DNA of 64,000 bases from an uncultured Aquimarina sp. (lineage in GTDB: Bacteria > Bacteroidota > Bacteroidia > Flavobacteriales > Flavobacteriaceae), in the NCBI RefSeq assembly GCF_947492405.1, contig NZ_CANLMP010000006.1, positions 124,001-188,000 of the forward strand. The letters are read 5' to 3'. The notes beneath the pieces are model-generated. The model was not told the DNA's origin. It did no database searches and was given only the letters and a program-made list of their open reading frames with translations. The translations under genes and the position numbers were made by a program. The first letter of the stretch is position 1. Each line of letters opens with the position of its first letter. Below are positions 52,801 through 60,938 of the stretch, piece after piece.

Positions 52801-53059
52801 TCTTTACAGTAAGTTTATAAGTTGCATACTGTATTGGAATCCCTTGAAAATATTGCTGAACATACACATGTTGTATTTCAGGGTTTAGCGAGGGAACTAC
52901 ATTTGTTACTTTCCACTCTGATACATCTTCTGTTGTCAGAGCCGATTTAGCAGTTGTTTCATTGAGGTGGTTTTTTACAATACCATCCATGATGTTTTGT
53001 GCAAACATTGCTTGTCCTATTAACAATGTAAATAAGACAAACGAGTACATTTTTTTCAT
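49859..53059 (-). CDS. T9SS-secreted M36 (fungalysin-type) metallopeptidase
   Basis: 1066 residues from the ATG at 53057-53059 (MKKMYSFVLFTLLIGQAMFAQ signal, in parts). The in-frame start at 53110 lies at the predicted transcription start and is rejected. An FTP/PepSY propeptide region covers about 25-205. The M36 catalytic domain has the zinc motif HEYGH (429-433) and the third ligand in GEGWSDWFG (about 455). Two beta-sandwich modules follow (MAM/CUB-like), and a T9SS type A sorting domain ends the protein (IAPNPLKSGG ... ETKRFIIK). It is an extracellular protease for nutrient peptides. Confidence 0.9.
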   Translation of the reverse strand: MKKMYSFVLFTLLIGQAMFAQNIMDGIVKNHLNETTAKSALTTEDVSEWKVTNVVPSLNPEIQHVYVQQYFQGIPIQYATYKLTVKNKETVTWEIDQFVDDIKSKVTSAKSSLSPESAIMNVARAHNLQSPQLVRAKSKADGVLVYENSGITLEPIEAKQVYIKQDDKLVLTWHVSLYQKDGQHWWNVNVDATTGELLYTEDWVISCNFGTPDHETHNHGESVLFDKDIPTAPTKAEATAALAPDSYNVYAMPIESPSHGSRSIVTDPANTVASPFGWHDTNGSPGAEFTITRGNNVWAQEDRNGNNGTGFSPNGGASLDFNFPIDLSQGPTTYDDAAITNLFYWNNIMHDVFYQYGFDEASGNFQENNYGNGGAGSDSVNADAQDGSGSNNANFSTPGDGGNPRMQMFLWTSPNPDRDGDLDNGIIAHEYGHGISIRLVGGPSSNNLGGSEQMGEGWSDWFGLMLTMRAGDSGTDSRGIGTYALNQPTTGDGIRPTPYSIDRSVNNTDYADIGGLARPHGVGYAFATILWDMTWGLIDAEGFDPDFYNGTGGNNIAMALVIEGLKNTANNPGFVSGRNGILQADQDLYGGQYECIIWKAFAERGVGQDANENNNGGSNGQTDQTVSFVNPCDGGGPGPGGDECTGDIASFPYNESFEGNIGDWSQASGDDLDWTVDSNGTPSNGTGPSGAVDGNSYIYVEASGNGNGFPNKRAILNSPCLDFSGLTSPTLSFQYHMVGNAIGTLDVEARTDNTGDWTSVFSRSGAQGTDWNTASVDLSAYAGNASVQLRLNTVTGNSWQGDVTIDDLSITNGTVDPGPTCDAIDFNNFSITPFSNQDAAGNFSIVNGGAGLSLSNNTWKYIALNYTVTANTVIEFSFSSTAQGEIHGVGFENDNTLTSTRYFKVHGTQNYGVTNFDNYSSGTTTYVIPVGNFYTGSMDRLVFINDNDAGSGNTSIFSNVKIYEGSCNGSAVVADFGPTTPIIGNEDEEGISNFTIAPNPLKSGGLLQVSMKDSKNSDTAYSIMNMVGQIVGQGTISGSKTINVGNLEVGMYLLKVQGETKRFIIK

Positions 53060-53118
53060 ATGTATAAATTTTGAATTTGTGTTAACTAAAATTAACAAAA
53101 TCCAAAACATCTATTACA

Positions 53119-53147
53119 CAAATCTAATATCACTGAACAAAGTTCAA
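53119..53147 (-). promoter_or_regulatory. promoter of the M36 peptidase gene
   Basis: Minus strand: TTG (53145-53147), 18 bp, TAGATTTG (53119-53126), matching TTG / TAnnTTTG. The 60-bp distance to the ATG at 53059 supports that start. Confidence 0.65.
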
Positions 53148-53561
53148 TTATTTCACATTTTTAGTAAATATATCTTAACAACAAAAACAAATAAAAAACA
53201 TTAAACTACCAATTGTTAGTTAACCTATATGAACACTAGAGTTTGGAAAATATTTTCATCTAATTATTTTCCTATTCTGAAAATCAGAATAATAACTATC
53301 CCTTTTTACAGTTACGGGATACCTGTAGAATTTTTTCTTAATTTTTTCAAAAAAAATGACCTCCAGAAGTGATTTATAGGCTTTTTGACTAATCAATAGG
53401 AGAAATGGTTAAACAACTTATTCTTGGTAAGAAATATTTTTGCTAAAAAAATTCTATATTTTTGAGTCTATAAAATACGTCTCGCTATTAATTTAATTCT
53501 AATTTAGAATTGTAGTTATGAGTTCTTATCCGAAGCTCGGAATAATTAGTAAAACGAATAA
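53148..53561. other. divergent intergenic region
   Basis: AT-rich spacer between the M36 and YdeI-like genes, which diverge. Two TATTTTTG boxes (53435-53442 and 53457-53464) match the -7 consensus for the plus-strand gene. No RNA gene seen. Confidence 0.45.
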
Positions 53562-54044
53562 ATGAAAAGTCCAATTTTTGAAACTTCCTTACAATCAACA
53601 CATAGCATATTAGTTCCTTCTAAAATTGCTGAATCTTTTGTGAGTCAAAATCATAAAAGAGTTGTTGTTCAAATACAATATCAGAATAAGTCAGTTCAAT
53701 TTCACGCAGCTTTACAAAAAAGAAAAGAGCTATTCTCTATAATGTTTAGTAAGAAATATCAAAAACAATTAGGAGTTTTTCCAAGTGATTATTTTCAGGT
53801 TCAATTGCTTGAAGATACTTCTAAATATGGTGTTGAGATGCCAGAAGAGCTGGAAGCTGTATTACAAAGTGATCCAGAAGCTTCGGAGATTTTCGAATCT
53901 TTTACAGCTGGCAAAAAAAGAAGTCTGATTTATTATGTGTTAGGGTTTAAAAATTCTCAAACTCGCATTGATAAAGCTCTAATCATTACAGAAAATCTAA
54001 GGCTAGGTATTAGAAATCCTAGAGAATTAATAAAGAAGTTATAA
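53562..54044 (+). CDS. YdeI/OmdA-family protein with DUF1905-like domain
   Basis: A 160-residue soluble protein. The N-terminal 95 residues are a small beta-barrel (DUF1905-like, VQIQYQNKSVQFHAALQKRK ... FQVQLLEDTSKYGVEMPEEL). The C-terminal part has the YdeI/OmdA helices (FESFTAGKKRSLIYYVLGFKNSQTRIDKA), in parts. The family is loosely tied to cell-envelope stress and permeability; the exact function is unknown. Confidence 0.75.
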   Translation: MKSPIFETSLQSTHSILVPSKIAESFVSQNHKRVVVQIQYQNKSVQFHAALQKRKELFSIMFSKKYQKQLGVFPSDYFQVQLLEDTSKYGVEMPEELEAVLQSDPEASEIFESFTAGKKRSLIYYVLGFKNSQTRIDKALIITENLRLGIRNPRELIKKL

Positions 54045-54200
54045 CATTTCACTGAGAACGAGCATACTTCATTTTGCAATCAAATTGAATCTTTAAAAAC
54101 AGGTGGATACATTAAAAAAACTATAAAACCCGTATCTAAAGTATTACTTCTAACGCAACCATCTCCGTATAATTTCATCTTTTAGTCAAACAGTCAAAAG

Positions 54201-54713
54201 ATGAAAAAAACAAAATTACTAGTATTAGGCTTACTCCTGATATGCTTACAAAGCTGCTGCCCTTTTCTTGTAGATTGCGAAAATAGCGATGATGATCCAG
54301 TTTTCTCTAGATATAGACCAATACTATTAGATCGCAGCAATTTTGAAAACTCAGTCTCTTTAAAAAATCCTACTTCGATTAATACTTCAGGAAAAATTTA
54401 TATCAAAGATGATCTGCTTTTTATCAATGAAGTACATAAAGGTTTTCATATATATGATAATTCTGATCCAAGCTCCCCTACTCCTATAAAATTCCTAGAG
54501 GTTCCTGGATCAACAGATCTTGCCATCCGTGACAATATGATCTATATCAATCAAGCCACAGATCTAATTGCTGTCGAATACGATATTACTAATGGAATTA
54601 CTATTACAAAAAGAGTAATTAATATATTTCCTGAATTACGCTCACCAGATGGTTTTCTTCCATATAACATTCCTGAAAATAATGTAGTAATAGGATGGAC
54701 ACTAATTAACTAA
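54201..54713 (+). CDS. LVIVD-repeat-like lipoprotein
   Basis: A 170-residue lipoprotein (lipobox LQSCC, first Cys at 19). It carries LVIVD/beta-propeller-like blades: KIYIKDDLLFINEVHKG, FHIYDNSDPSSPTPIKFLEV, and LAIRDNMIYINQATDLIAVEYD, in parts. It is too short to form a full propeller alone. It lies 12 bp before a longer lipoprotein of the same type, so the two may assemble together. Confidence 0.7.
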   Translation: MKKTKLLVLGLLLICLQSCCPFLVDCENSDDDPVFSRYRPILLDRSNFENSVSLKNPTSINTSGKIYIKDDLLFINEVHKGFHIYDNSDPSSPTPIKFLEVPGSTDLAIRDNMIYINQATDLIAVEYDITNGITITKRVINIFPELRSPDGFLPYNIPENNVVIGWTLIN

Positions 54714-54724
54714 AACAAAACATC

Positions 54725-55468
54725 ATGAAAAAATATATCTATATGATACTCACTTCTTTTATAATATTTAGTTGTGACTCTGATTCTTCTAGTGATTCAT
54801 TATCTCCTGTTGCTGACGGTACTGGGGGATCTTTAGCAACATTTGCTCTAAAAGGAGATTACCTGTACACAGTAGACAATACCGATCTTACCGTATTTAA
54901 TATTACAGATGTAAAGGATCCCGTTCAAGTAAATACGATACCTATCGGGTTTAATATTGAAACTCTTTTTAGTTATAGAGACTATCTATATATAGGATCC
55001 AGAAATGGAATGTTTATATATGGATTAACGAATCCTGAATTTCCAGAGAAATTATCTCGTGTAGAACATTTTACAGCTTGTGATCCTGTGATTGCTAATG
55101 ACACACACGCCTTTGTGACATTGCACTCTGAAACATTTTGTGGTAATAATATCAATGTTTTACAGATATATGATATCACTACCATAACTGAACCTATTTT
55201 GATTAATTCCAGAAATCTTACGTTTCCCAGGGGATTGGGTCTATATGATGATTTTTTAATTGTTTGTGATGATGAGATTAAAATATTTGACATATCTAAT
55301 CCAGCAGCATCTAACTTGATTACATCTGTTAATCAAAGTGCGTTTGATGTGATTATTTCTGGAGATCTCTTAATAGCAATTGGAGAAACTGGATTGTATC
55401 AATACAAACTCGCTCCCGAAGCTAATTCTGGAATTAGTATTACGGAATTGAGTACAATTAGTATATAA
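54725..55468 (+). CDS. LVIVD-repeat lipoprotein
   Basis: A 247-residue lipoprotein (lipobox IIFSC, C17). LVIVD-type repeats occur at about 40-220: LKGDYLYTVDNTDLTVFNI, YRDYLYIGSRNGMFIYGL, VLQIYDITTITEPILIN, LYDDFLIVCDDEIKIFDI, in parts. The repeats probably form blades of a beta-propeller that binds proteins or ligands at the cell surface. Operon partner of the short lipoprotein upstream. Confidence 0.75.
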   Translation: MKKYIYMILTSFIIFSCDSDSSSDSLSPVADGTGGSLATFALKGDYLYTVDNTDLTVFNITDVKDPVQVNTIPIGFNIETLFSYRDYLYIGSRNGMFIYGLTNPEFPEKLSRVEHFTACDPVIANDTHAFVTLHSETFCGNNINVLQIYDITTITEPILINSRNLTFPRGLGLYDDFLIVCDDEIKIFDISNPAASNLITSVNQSAFDVIISGDLLIAIGETGLYQYKLAPEANSGISITELSTISI

Positions 55469-55554
55469 CAAAATCTAAAAACCTCTTAAATCCTTTGCTG
55501 TAAGCTAAAACTGCCCTATATTAGTTTAAACAAAACGTAACAAATCATTAAATT

Positions 55555-56157
55555 ATGAAAACTCTAAACCTATTGGTAATTGCTTTTCTATCTATCGTTA
55601 TTCTTAGCTGTAAAGGCGATAAGAAAGAGGGAAAGGAATATGAAAACAAGGTAAATGAAGAAATTACCGAGGAAACTACTGAGGAAAAAGAAGAAACTAG
55701 TGAGCCAAAAACGTTGGCAATGTCTTTGACCCCTAAAAGTGACAGTGAGGTATCAGGTAATGTTACTTTTACTGAAGAAGGTGGCATGGTGACCATGGTA
55801 GCGTATTTAAGTGGATTATCAGAAGGTGAACACGCTATTCATATTCATGAAAAAGCGGATTGTTCTTCTGTAGATGGTAAATCAACCGGAGGACACTGGA
55901 ACCCAACTATGGAACCGCATGGAAAGTGGGGAGCATCTGAAGGATATCATAAAGGAGATATCGGTAATTTTAACTCTTCTGCAGATGGCAAAGGTTCTAT
56001 AACTTTTGCAACTAACGAATGGTGTATTGGATGTGGAGATGAAAAAAAAGATATTGTTGGTAAAGCTATTATAGTACATCAGGGGATTGATGATTATAAA
56101 TCTCAACCATCAGGTGCTGCAGGAAGCAGAGTAAGCTGCGGAGGAATTATAGAATAA
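55555..56157 (+). CDS. sodC: Cu/Zn superoxide dismutase, lipoprotein
   Basis: A 200-residue lipoprotein (lipobox VILSC, C17), followed by an acidic linker of Glu, Lys and Thr. The superoxide dismutase fold shows the metal ligands in AIHIHEKADC (two Cu histidines), GGHWNP, GYHKGDIGN (His and Asp of the Zn site) and IIVHQG. The disulphide cysteine of the first loop pairs with the late SCGG cysteine, as usual. It is probably anchored in the periplasm to remove superoxide. An extra CIGCGD insert precedes the last ligand. A strong terminator follows. Confidence 0.9.
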   Translation: MKTLNLLVIAFLSIVILSCKGDKKEGKEYENKVNEEITEETTEEKEETSEPKTLAMSLTPKSDSEVSGNVTFTEEGGMVTMVAYLSGLSEGEHAIHIHEKADCSSVDGKSTGGHWNPTMEPHGKWGASEGYHKGDIGNFNSSADGKGSITFATNEWCIGCGDEKKDIVGKAIIVHQGIDDYKSQPSGAAGSRVSCGGIIE

Positions 56158-56165
56158 TATACATA

Positions 56166-56198
56166 AAAGAGGCTACTACTAGCCTCTTTCTTTTTTTT
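56166..56198 (+). terminator. intrinsic terminator after sodC
   Basis: aaagaggct-actact-agcctcttt, a perfect 9-bp stem with a 6-nt loop, followed by cttttttttaa. Confidence 0.9.
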
Positions 56199-56242
56199 AA
56201 ATACAATACTTCTTCCTCAAAAACAATCTCTCTTATCAGCCT

Positions 56243-56773
56243 ATGCAATCCAATGAATTGATTCTTCAACTACAACAAAAAAATGAAAAAGCTTTTCAGC
56301 GCATTTATGAAATGTATGCGGAGAATATATTTGGCGTGATCTATACTATTCTTAGAGATGAAACTTTATCAGAAGAAGTATTACAAGATGTATTTGTAAA
56401 AGTTTGGAATAAAGCTGATTCTTACTCAGAAAAAAAAGGACGTTTTTTCACATGGATACTTAATATTGCCCGTAATGCGGCTATAGATAAAACAAGATCG
56501 GTAGCTTTTAAAAACTTGCAACAAAACCAAACTGCGGATTATTTCGTAGATATACTAGAAGAGAAAAGTAATTTCTCAAATAAGATGGATGCAATAGGTA
56601 TCAAAAAGTACATTAATATACTAGAACCTATTTGTAAAAAAGTAATTGATTTATTGTTTTTTAAAGGTTACACACAAAAAGAGGCTTCAGAAGAATTAGA
56701 CATTCCGATTGGAACTATTAAAACTCGGAACAGAATTTGCATTAATAAATTAAGAGAAGTCTTGGAAGTATAA
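56243..56773 (+). CDS. ECF RNA polymerase sigma factor
   Basis: A 176-residue ECF (sigma-70 type) factor. The sigma-2 region covers about 10-80 (FQRIYEMYAENIFGVIY ... FFTWILNIARNAAID), with a sigma-4 region at about 115-170 (KGYTQKEASEELDIPIGTIKTR, in parts). It is followed 2 bp later by its probable anti-sigma factor. The target genes and signal are unknown; sodC and the CxxCH lipoprotein flank the pair. Confidence 0.9.
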   Translation: MQSNELILQLQQKNEKAFQRIYEMYAENIFGVIYTILRDETLSEEVLQDVFVKVWNKADSYSEKKGRFFTWILNIARNAAIDKTRSVAFKNLQQNQTADYFVDILEEKSNFSNKMDAIGIKKYINILEPICKKVIDLLFFKGYTQKEASEELDIPIGTIKTRNRICINKLREVLEV

Positions 56774-56775
56774 TT

Positions 56776-57576
56776 ATGGATATCAAACAATTTATATCAT
56801 CCGGAATATTAGAACTGTATGTATACGGTGCATTATCAGAAAAAGAAAATGCTGAAGTATATAATGCACTAAAAGAGCATCCTGAAATTGAGGAAGAGGT
56901 AAAAGAGATTGAAAAATCTCTTATGAAGCTATCTGCAGCAACCGCACCTTATAATCCAGAATCTGTATTTAATCGTATTAAAGAAAAATTAAATTTTACA
57001 GATAATGATGTAGATGTCATTCCGATTACTCCTAAGCGTAATAAATGGCCTTCCTATATAGGTTGGGCAGCTTCTGTAGCTTTATTAATTGGCTTGTTTA
57101 TACAATTTAATAAGAATAAAGATTTACGCCAGCAATTAGTAGAATCTCAAATAGAACAAAATTTATTAGAAGGAAAAATTAATGTAGCAGAAGAAGATTT
57201 GTCTAAAGCAAAAACATTATTAAGTGTCTTACGTGATAAAGACATACTTCAAATTCCATTACAAGCTCAAGAAATAGCCCCTACAGCCTACGCTGCTGTA
57301 TATTGGGATAAAGAAAAACAAACCGCTTATATAGATGTAGCTGGATTACCAACTCCTCCACCTGGAAAAGTATATCAGGTATGGTCTTTAAAATTGGATC
57401 CGCTCACTCCTACTAGTTTAGGAATACTAGATAAGTTTACAGAAGAAGAAACGAAAATTTTCTCATTCACAAATCCTAATGAATCAGAAGCTTTTGGTAT
57501 CACACTTGAACCTGAAGGCGGAAGCGAATCTCCTACGTTAGAACAATTATATACTCTTGGAGTGGTAGAATCTTAA
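56776..57576 (+). CDS. anti-sigma factor, RskA/anti-sigma-K type
   Basis: A 266-residue membrane-anchored protein. The cytoplasmic N-terminus (about 1-95) has a zinc-less anti-sigma helix pattern (SGILELYVYGALSEKENAEV). One transmembrane segment lies at about 97-113. A coiled coil follows, then a periplasmic RskA-type domain (AAVYWDKEKQTAYIDVAGLPTPPPGKVYQVW, in parts). It should hold the ECF sigma factor at the membrane until a periplasmic signal releases it. Confidence 0.85.
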   Translation: MDIKQFISSGILELYVYGALSEKENAEVYNALKEHPEIEEEVKEIEKSLMKLSAATAPYNPESVFNRIKEKLNFTDNDVDVIPITPKRNKWPSYIGWAASVALLIGLFIQFNKNKDLRQQLVESQIEQNLLEGKINVAEEDLSKAKTLLSVLRDKDILQIPLQAQEIAPTAYAAVYWDKEKQTAYIDVAGLPTPPPGKVYQVWSLKLDPLTPTSLGILDKFTEEETKIFSFTNPNESEAFGITLEPEGGSESPTLEQLYTLGVVES

Positions 57577-58021
57577 TATAGGTAATTCATAATAGCATTT
57601 ACTACATTTCCAGTCTTTTCATGGTTTACATTATAAATAAACCTGTTGTACTTTTAGAATGAAATGTAAAAGAAAAGTGTCAACTCGAGGGACTTTTTGT
57701 AATAATATGAAGAAAAATTGTAATTCGACAAGCTTAGCAGAGCTATCGAGAATAGTTTTTCAGACTCAAAACCCTATTCTCGATACATCCGTCAGAGGCG
57801 GATACTCTAATTGATGGATTTTGATTACAAAAATTAAATGTTTGTCAGGTTAAACTACGTCTAATCCTTTAAGTATTAACAGGGTTTTCTATGCTCATTT
57901 TCTAAGAACCTATATTTCCAAAAACCCGTATAAATACGCTAGTACAGTTATTTTTTTTGGGGTAATTTTAGTCTATCTGTTTCCAGATAAGATAAAACGA
58001 TATTAACTAAATAACTAACAA
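57577..58021. other. gene-free region with dispersed inverted repeats
   Basis: 445 bp. Contains tatcgagaatag (57744-57755) paired perfectly with ctattctcgata (57774-57785), with cggat near 57800 forming a smaller palindrome with atccg (57787-57791). The style (cgacaagcttagca..., tctcgata) is that of dispersed repeats in flavobacterial genomes. No ORF or promoter stands out apart from the 5' end of the next gene. Confidence 0.55.
57744..57785. repeat. 12-bp inverted repeat, tatcgagaatag type
   Basis: Perfect 12-bp arms with an 18-nt spacer; it can form a stable hairpin in DNA or RNA. Confidence 0.7.
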
Positions 58022-59602
58022 ATGAAAAAATCATCTTTTAACGCTTTATTGATGGTAATTTTAACGATTATTACCATTGCTGCATGTAATAAAAAAGAAA
58101 AAAAAGAATATGTTACGAATTCTCCAAATCAAGATACGGAAACATTGGTCGCTGCTGTCACTCCAATTAATTCTAAACTCCCAACAGATGTTTTGAAATC
58201 TTGTGTAGTAGATGCTACAGATTTTAGTTCTTGGTTTAAGTCTAAGAGTGTTTCTGAAAATGGGATTGTAACACCTGCCAATAGTGTAACATTTACACAT
58301 CAAAACAATTGTGATTTTTATAAATGGTCAGAACAAATGTTCTTATGGATGACATCTCCTATAAAAGAAGGAGATTATAACAGTGGGACCGTAATAGAAA
58401 CTCCTGCTTTCTATACTGTTTCACCAATTAATTTAGTAAATGGAACCAAAGAAAGAACCTTAATCCCACACGCATCTGGTAAAATGATCAGTGCTGTTGC
58501 AAACCTTCAAAAAAGTGATACTGAAGAAGGTCAGGCGACTCATGATGTACTAATGGCACAAAAAAATGATTCTATCTTGTATTATATCACTATGGTGAAT
58601 GATGTATATGCAAAGTTTGTACTTGGCGCTAAGATGGATCAATTTTCGGATACTGAATTTCCTACTACCCAAAAAAAACTAGATAGTATTGAGACTTTTG
58701 CTAATAATATAGGACAGCCATTAAAAGATCCTGAAACATTAGCCATAGAAATAAAAACATCTTGGGTAGATGTAACGGGCTTATCTGATAGTAACTATAT
58801 TACTATGGATGCTATTGTACCTAATTATATAAAAACAGATACTAAATGGACACCAAATACCAAAAATCCAACCAGAACGGCCAAACTTGCTCTAGTAGGA
58901 ATTCATATTGTTGGTAGTACCGCTGGTCATCCAGAAATGGTCTGGGCAACTTTTGAACACGTTAATAACGCTCCTAATCTATCATATACATATTTGGATA
59001 ATTCTAAACCAACGCCTAAAACTAAAACCGTTTCTGCGGATACTGGAAATGATTGGTTATTAAACGATGATAGCGCAAGCAGTACTTATAATCAATCACA
59101 TATGAAATATACTGATAGTGATATTGTAGCATATACCAAAATAAACCCTTCTCAAAAAATTACTGCCAGTAACACCAAGATGACCAAGCCTTGGGGAGTT
59201 GCAGATGCAGGTGTACCAAATCCTGAAAATGCTTCGGTTGCAGCATCTAACAGTCAGATTATATCGACTAACAATAGTGTTCTTGGTCAGTTAAGCGATG
59301 GAGATATGCGCAAAAATTATATTTTCATTGGTGCTACCTGGACAAATGATGGTGCACCTCCTACCGGAAAAAGTTATTCGGTTAAAGATACTTTAACAGC
59401 GTCTGGAGTTGCTATCGGAACTAGTCAATTAGCTAATAGTACAATGGAAACATATGCGCAAAATGGCTCTGCTTATTCTAAATATGGTAGTTGTTTTTCC
59501 TGCCATTCTAAAAATGACGGTTTACTACCTACAGACTTAAGCCATGTATATAAAGAAATCATGGCAGGTATTGTAAAAGAGAAAGCTATCAAAAATCCTT
59601 AA
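58022..59602 (+). CDS. lipoprotein with C-terminal haem-c motif
   Basis: A 526-residue lipoprotein (lipobox TIAAC, about C22, followed by Lys/Glu-rich residues). The main part (about 60-470) has no domain I recognise. Near the C-terminus CFSCH (491-495) is a CxxCH haem-c attachment site, and a methionine in EIMAGI (about 512) could be the distal ligand. A periplasmic or surface redox function is likely. Since only one haem site is present at the very end, a fused mini-cytochrome is one reading. Confidence 0.65.
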   Translation: MKKSSFNALLMVILTIITIAACNKKEKKEYVTNSPNQDTETLVAAVTPINSKLPTDVLKSCVVDATDFSSWFKSKSVSENGIVTPANSVTFTHQNNCDFYKWSEQMFLWMTSPIKEGDYNSGTVIETPAFYTVSPINLVNGTKERTLIPHASGKMISAVANLQKSDTEEGQATHDVLMAQKNDSILYYITMVNDVYAKFVLGAKMDQFSDTEFPTTQKKLDSIETFANNIGQPLKDPETLAIEIKTSWVDVTGLSDSNYITMDAIVPNYIKTDTKWTPNTKNPTRTAKLALVGIHIVGSTAGHPEMVWATFEHVNNAPNLSYTYLDNSKPTPKTKTVSADTGNDWLLNDDSASSTYNQSHMKYTDSDIVAYTKINPSQKITASNTKMTKPWGVADAGVPNPENASVAASNSQIISTNNSVLGQLSDGDMRKNYIFIGATWTNDGAPPTGKSYSVKDTLTASGVAIGTSQLANSTMETYAQNGSAYSKYGSCFSCHSKNDGLLPTDLSHVYKEIMAGIVKEKAIKNP

Positions 59603-59627
59603 AACAAGATTATTATATAAGTATCAT

Positions 59628-59668
59628 AAAAAAGTCTACCATTCTAAATTAGAATGGTAGACTTTTTT
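59628..59668. terminator. strong bidirectional terminator
   Basis: gtctaccattctaa / ttagaatggtagac stem of 14 bp with A-run and T-run on either side, between convergent genes. Confidence 0.9.
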
Positions 59669-59731
59669 TATGATAAAATAATTACCTCCTATTCTATTCC
59701 GTCAAATATTTGATGTATTCTATATTGGTTC

Positions 59732-60733
59732 TTAATCATCAAAATCTATATCTCCGCCAGTAGGCAGCGTATTTAAAAACTCATCAAAATCAGAAATCTC
59801 AGAAAAATCTCCTGATGGTATAGAAATATCAACACTTGATAATGCTCTAACAGAAAAATCTGAAACATCTGTAGTAATATGAATGTTTAGATCTACTCCT
59901 TTTTTCAGAATTTGTAATCCCATATTTAGCCATTTGTTTTTAGACAACTTCTCTAAATCTGTTTCTTTCTTGACAGTAGAATCTTTTTTACGTAATATAT
60001 TTCTTGCCAATTGATCAATGGCTTTTGTTTGTTTCCCTTTAATGATCGAATCATTACTAATTTCAGAAAAAGTTGTTTTCACATCTGATTTTAAAGGAAA
60101 ATTAATATCATCTGGAAGGTTTAAAAATACCATATCTAACAATTCTCGTTTTACCTTTATTTCTTTAGAATCAAATACATCTTGTTTTAGAAAACCGGTA
60201 TCATCATGATATCTGGTGAAATCACAGCTAAACTCTTTAATTATCGTAGAATCTTTTATTTGTTCTATCAATTTATATTCTGATAATAATTTGAAGGTGC
60301 GATCTACAGGAGAAGGAATACCGCTGGGCATTTCTTTATTTTCTAATTGAAATTTATAATCTTTGATACTAAGTGTATGTTTATTCTTCGTATTACTTAA
60401 TTTATCTGCATAATACATAACAACACTATCCTTTTTCAAATCTATAATTATACCCGCATAATTATCTAATACAGCATACACACCTCCCCATCGCTGCTCT
60501 CTTTTTATTTTATTTTCGGAAATAAAATAAGTAGTATGTACTTTGGTTAAAGATCCATAAAGACCTCTGGACTCTGATAGTTTTATTTCTCCCTCGAAAT
60601 AAGGCCTATTGTCTTCTTCTTTATCTCCAATCTCCTCTGTAACTCCGTTTTTTTTATCATTTAAAAAATTGCAAGAAGCAAGTACACAGAGTAAAACGAT
60701 ACTACTAAATTTTACAATTGAATATTTCGTCAT
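59732..60733 (-). CDS. lipoprotein with DUF4412-like beta-domain
   Basis: A 333-residue lipoprotein (lipobox VLASC, about C21). Residues 50-240 show the pattern of the DUF4412/GLPGLI-like family in Bacteroidota: FEGEIKLSES, YFISENKIKREQR, IIIDLKKDSVVMYY, and TFKLLSEYKLIEQ, in parts. The C-terminal part is acidic and serine-rich. It may be a periplasmic lipid-binding protein by fold; there is no direct evidence. Confidence 0.6.
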   Translation of the reverse strand: MTKYSIVKFSSIVLLCVLASCNFLNDKKNGVTEEIGDKEEDNRPYFEGEIKLSESRGLYGSLTKVHTTYFISENKIKREQRWGGVYAVLDNYAGIIIDLKKDSVVMYYADKLSNTKNKHTLSIKDYKFQLENKEMPSGIPSPVDRTFKLLSEYKLIEQIKDSTIIKEFSCDFTRYHDDTGFLKQDVFDSKEIKVKRELLDMVFLNLPDDINFPLKSDVKTTFSEISNDSIIKGKQTKAIDQLARNILRKKDSTVKKETDLEKLSKNKWLNMGLQILKKGVDLNIHITTDVSDFSVRALSSVDISIPSGDFSEISDFDEFLNTLPTGGDIDFDD

Positions 60734-60829
60734 TAGTTATATTATCTATTAAATTTTTACCTTTAATCTATAAACTTCGTTTGTTATTATGAAAAATAAA
60801 TCTACGGTTAGTTTTTATATTAAACAAAG

Positions 60830-60864
60830 AAAAGCCTGTTTGTACCTCAACAAACAAGCTTTTC
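60830..60864 (-). terminator. terminator of the TonB receptor gene
   Basis: aaaagcctgtttgt / acaaacaagctttt hairpin, with one bulge, 73 bp after the receptor stop; a T-run follows on the minus strand. Confidence 0.7.
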
Positions 60865-60938
60865 CATAACAACATCAAAAAACAAAACCAAGTGATTCTA
60901 TTACTTTTGTAATACCATATTTTGTTTATAATTATATA

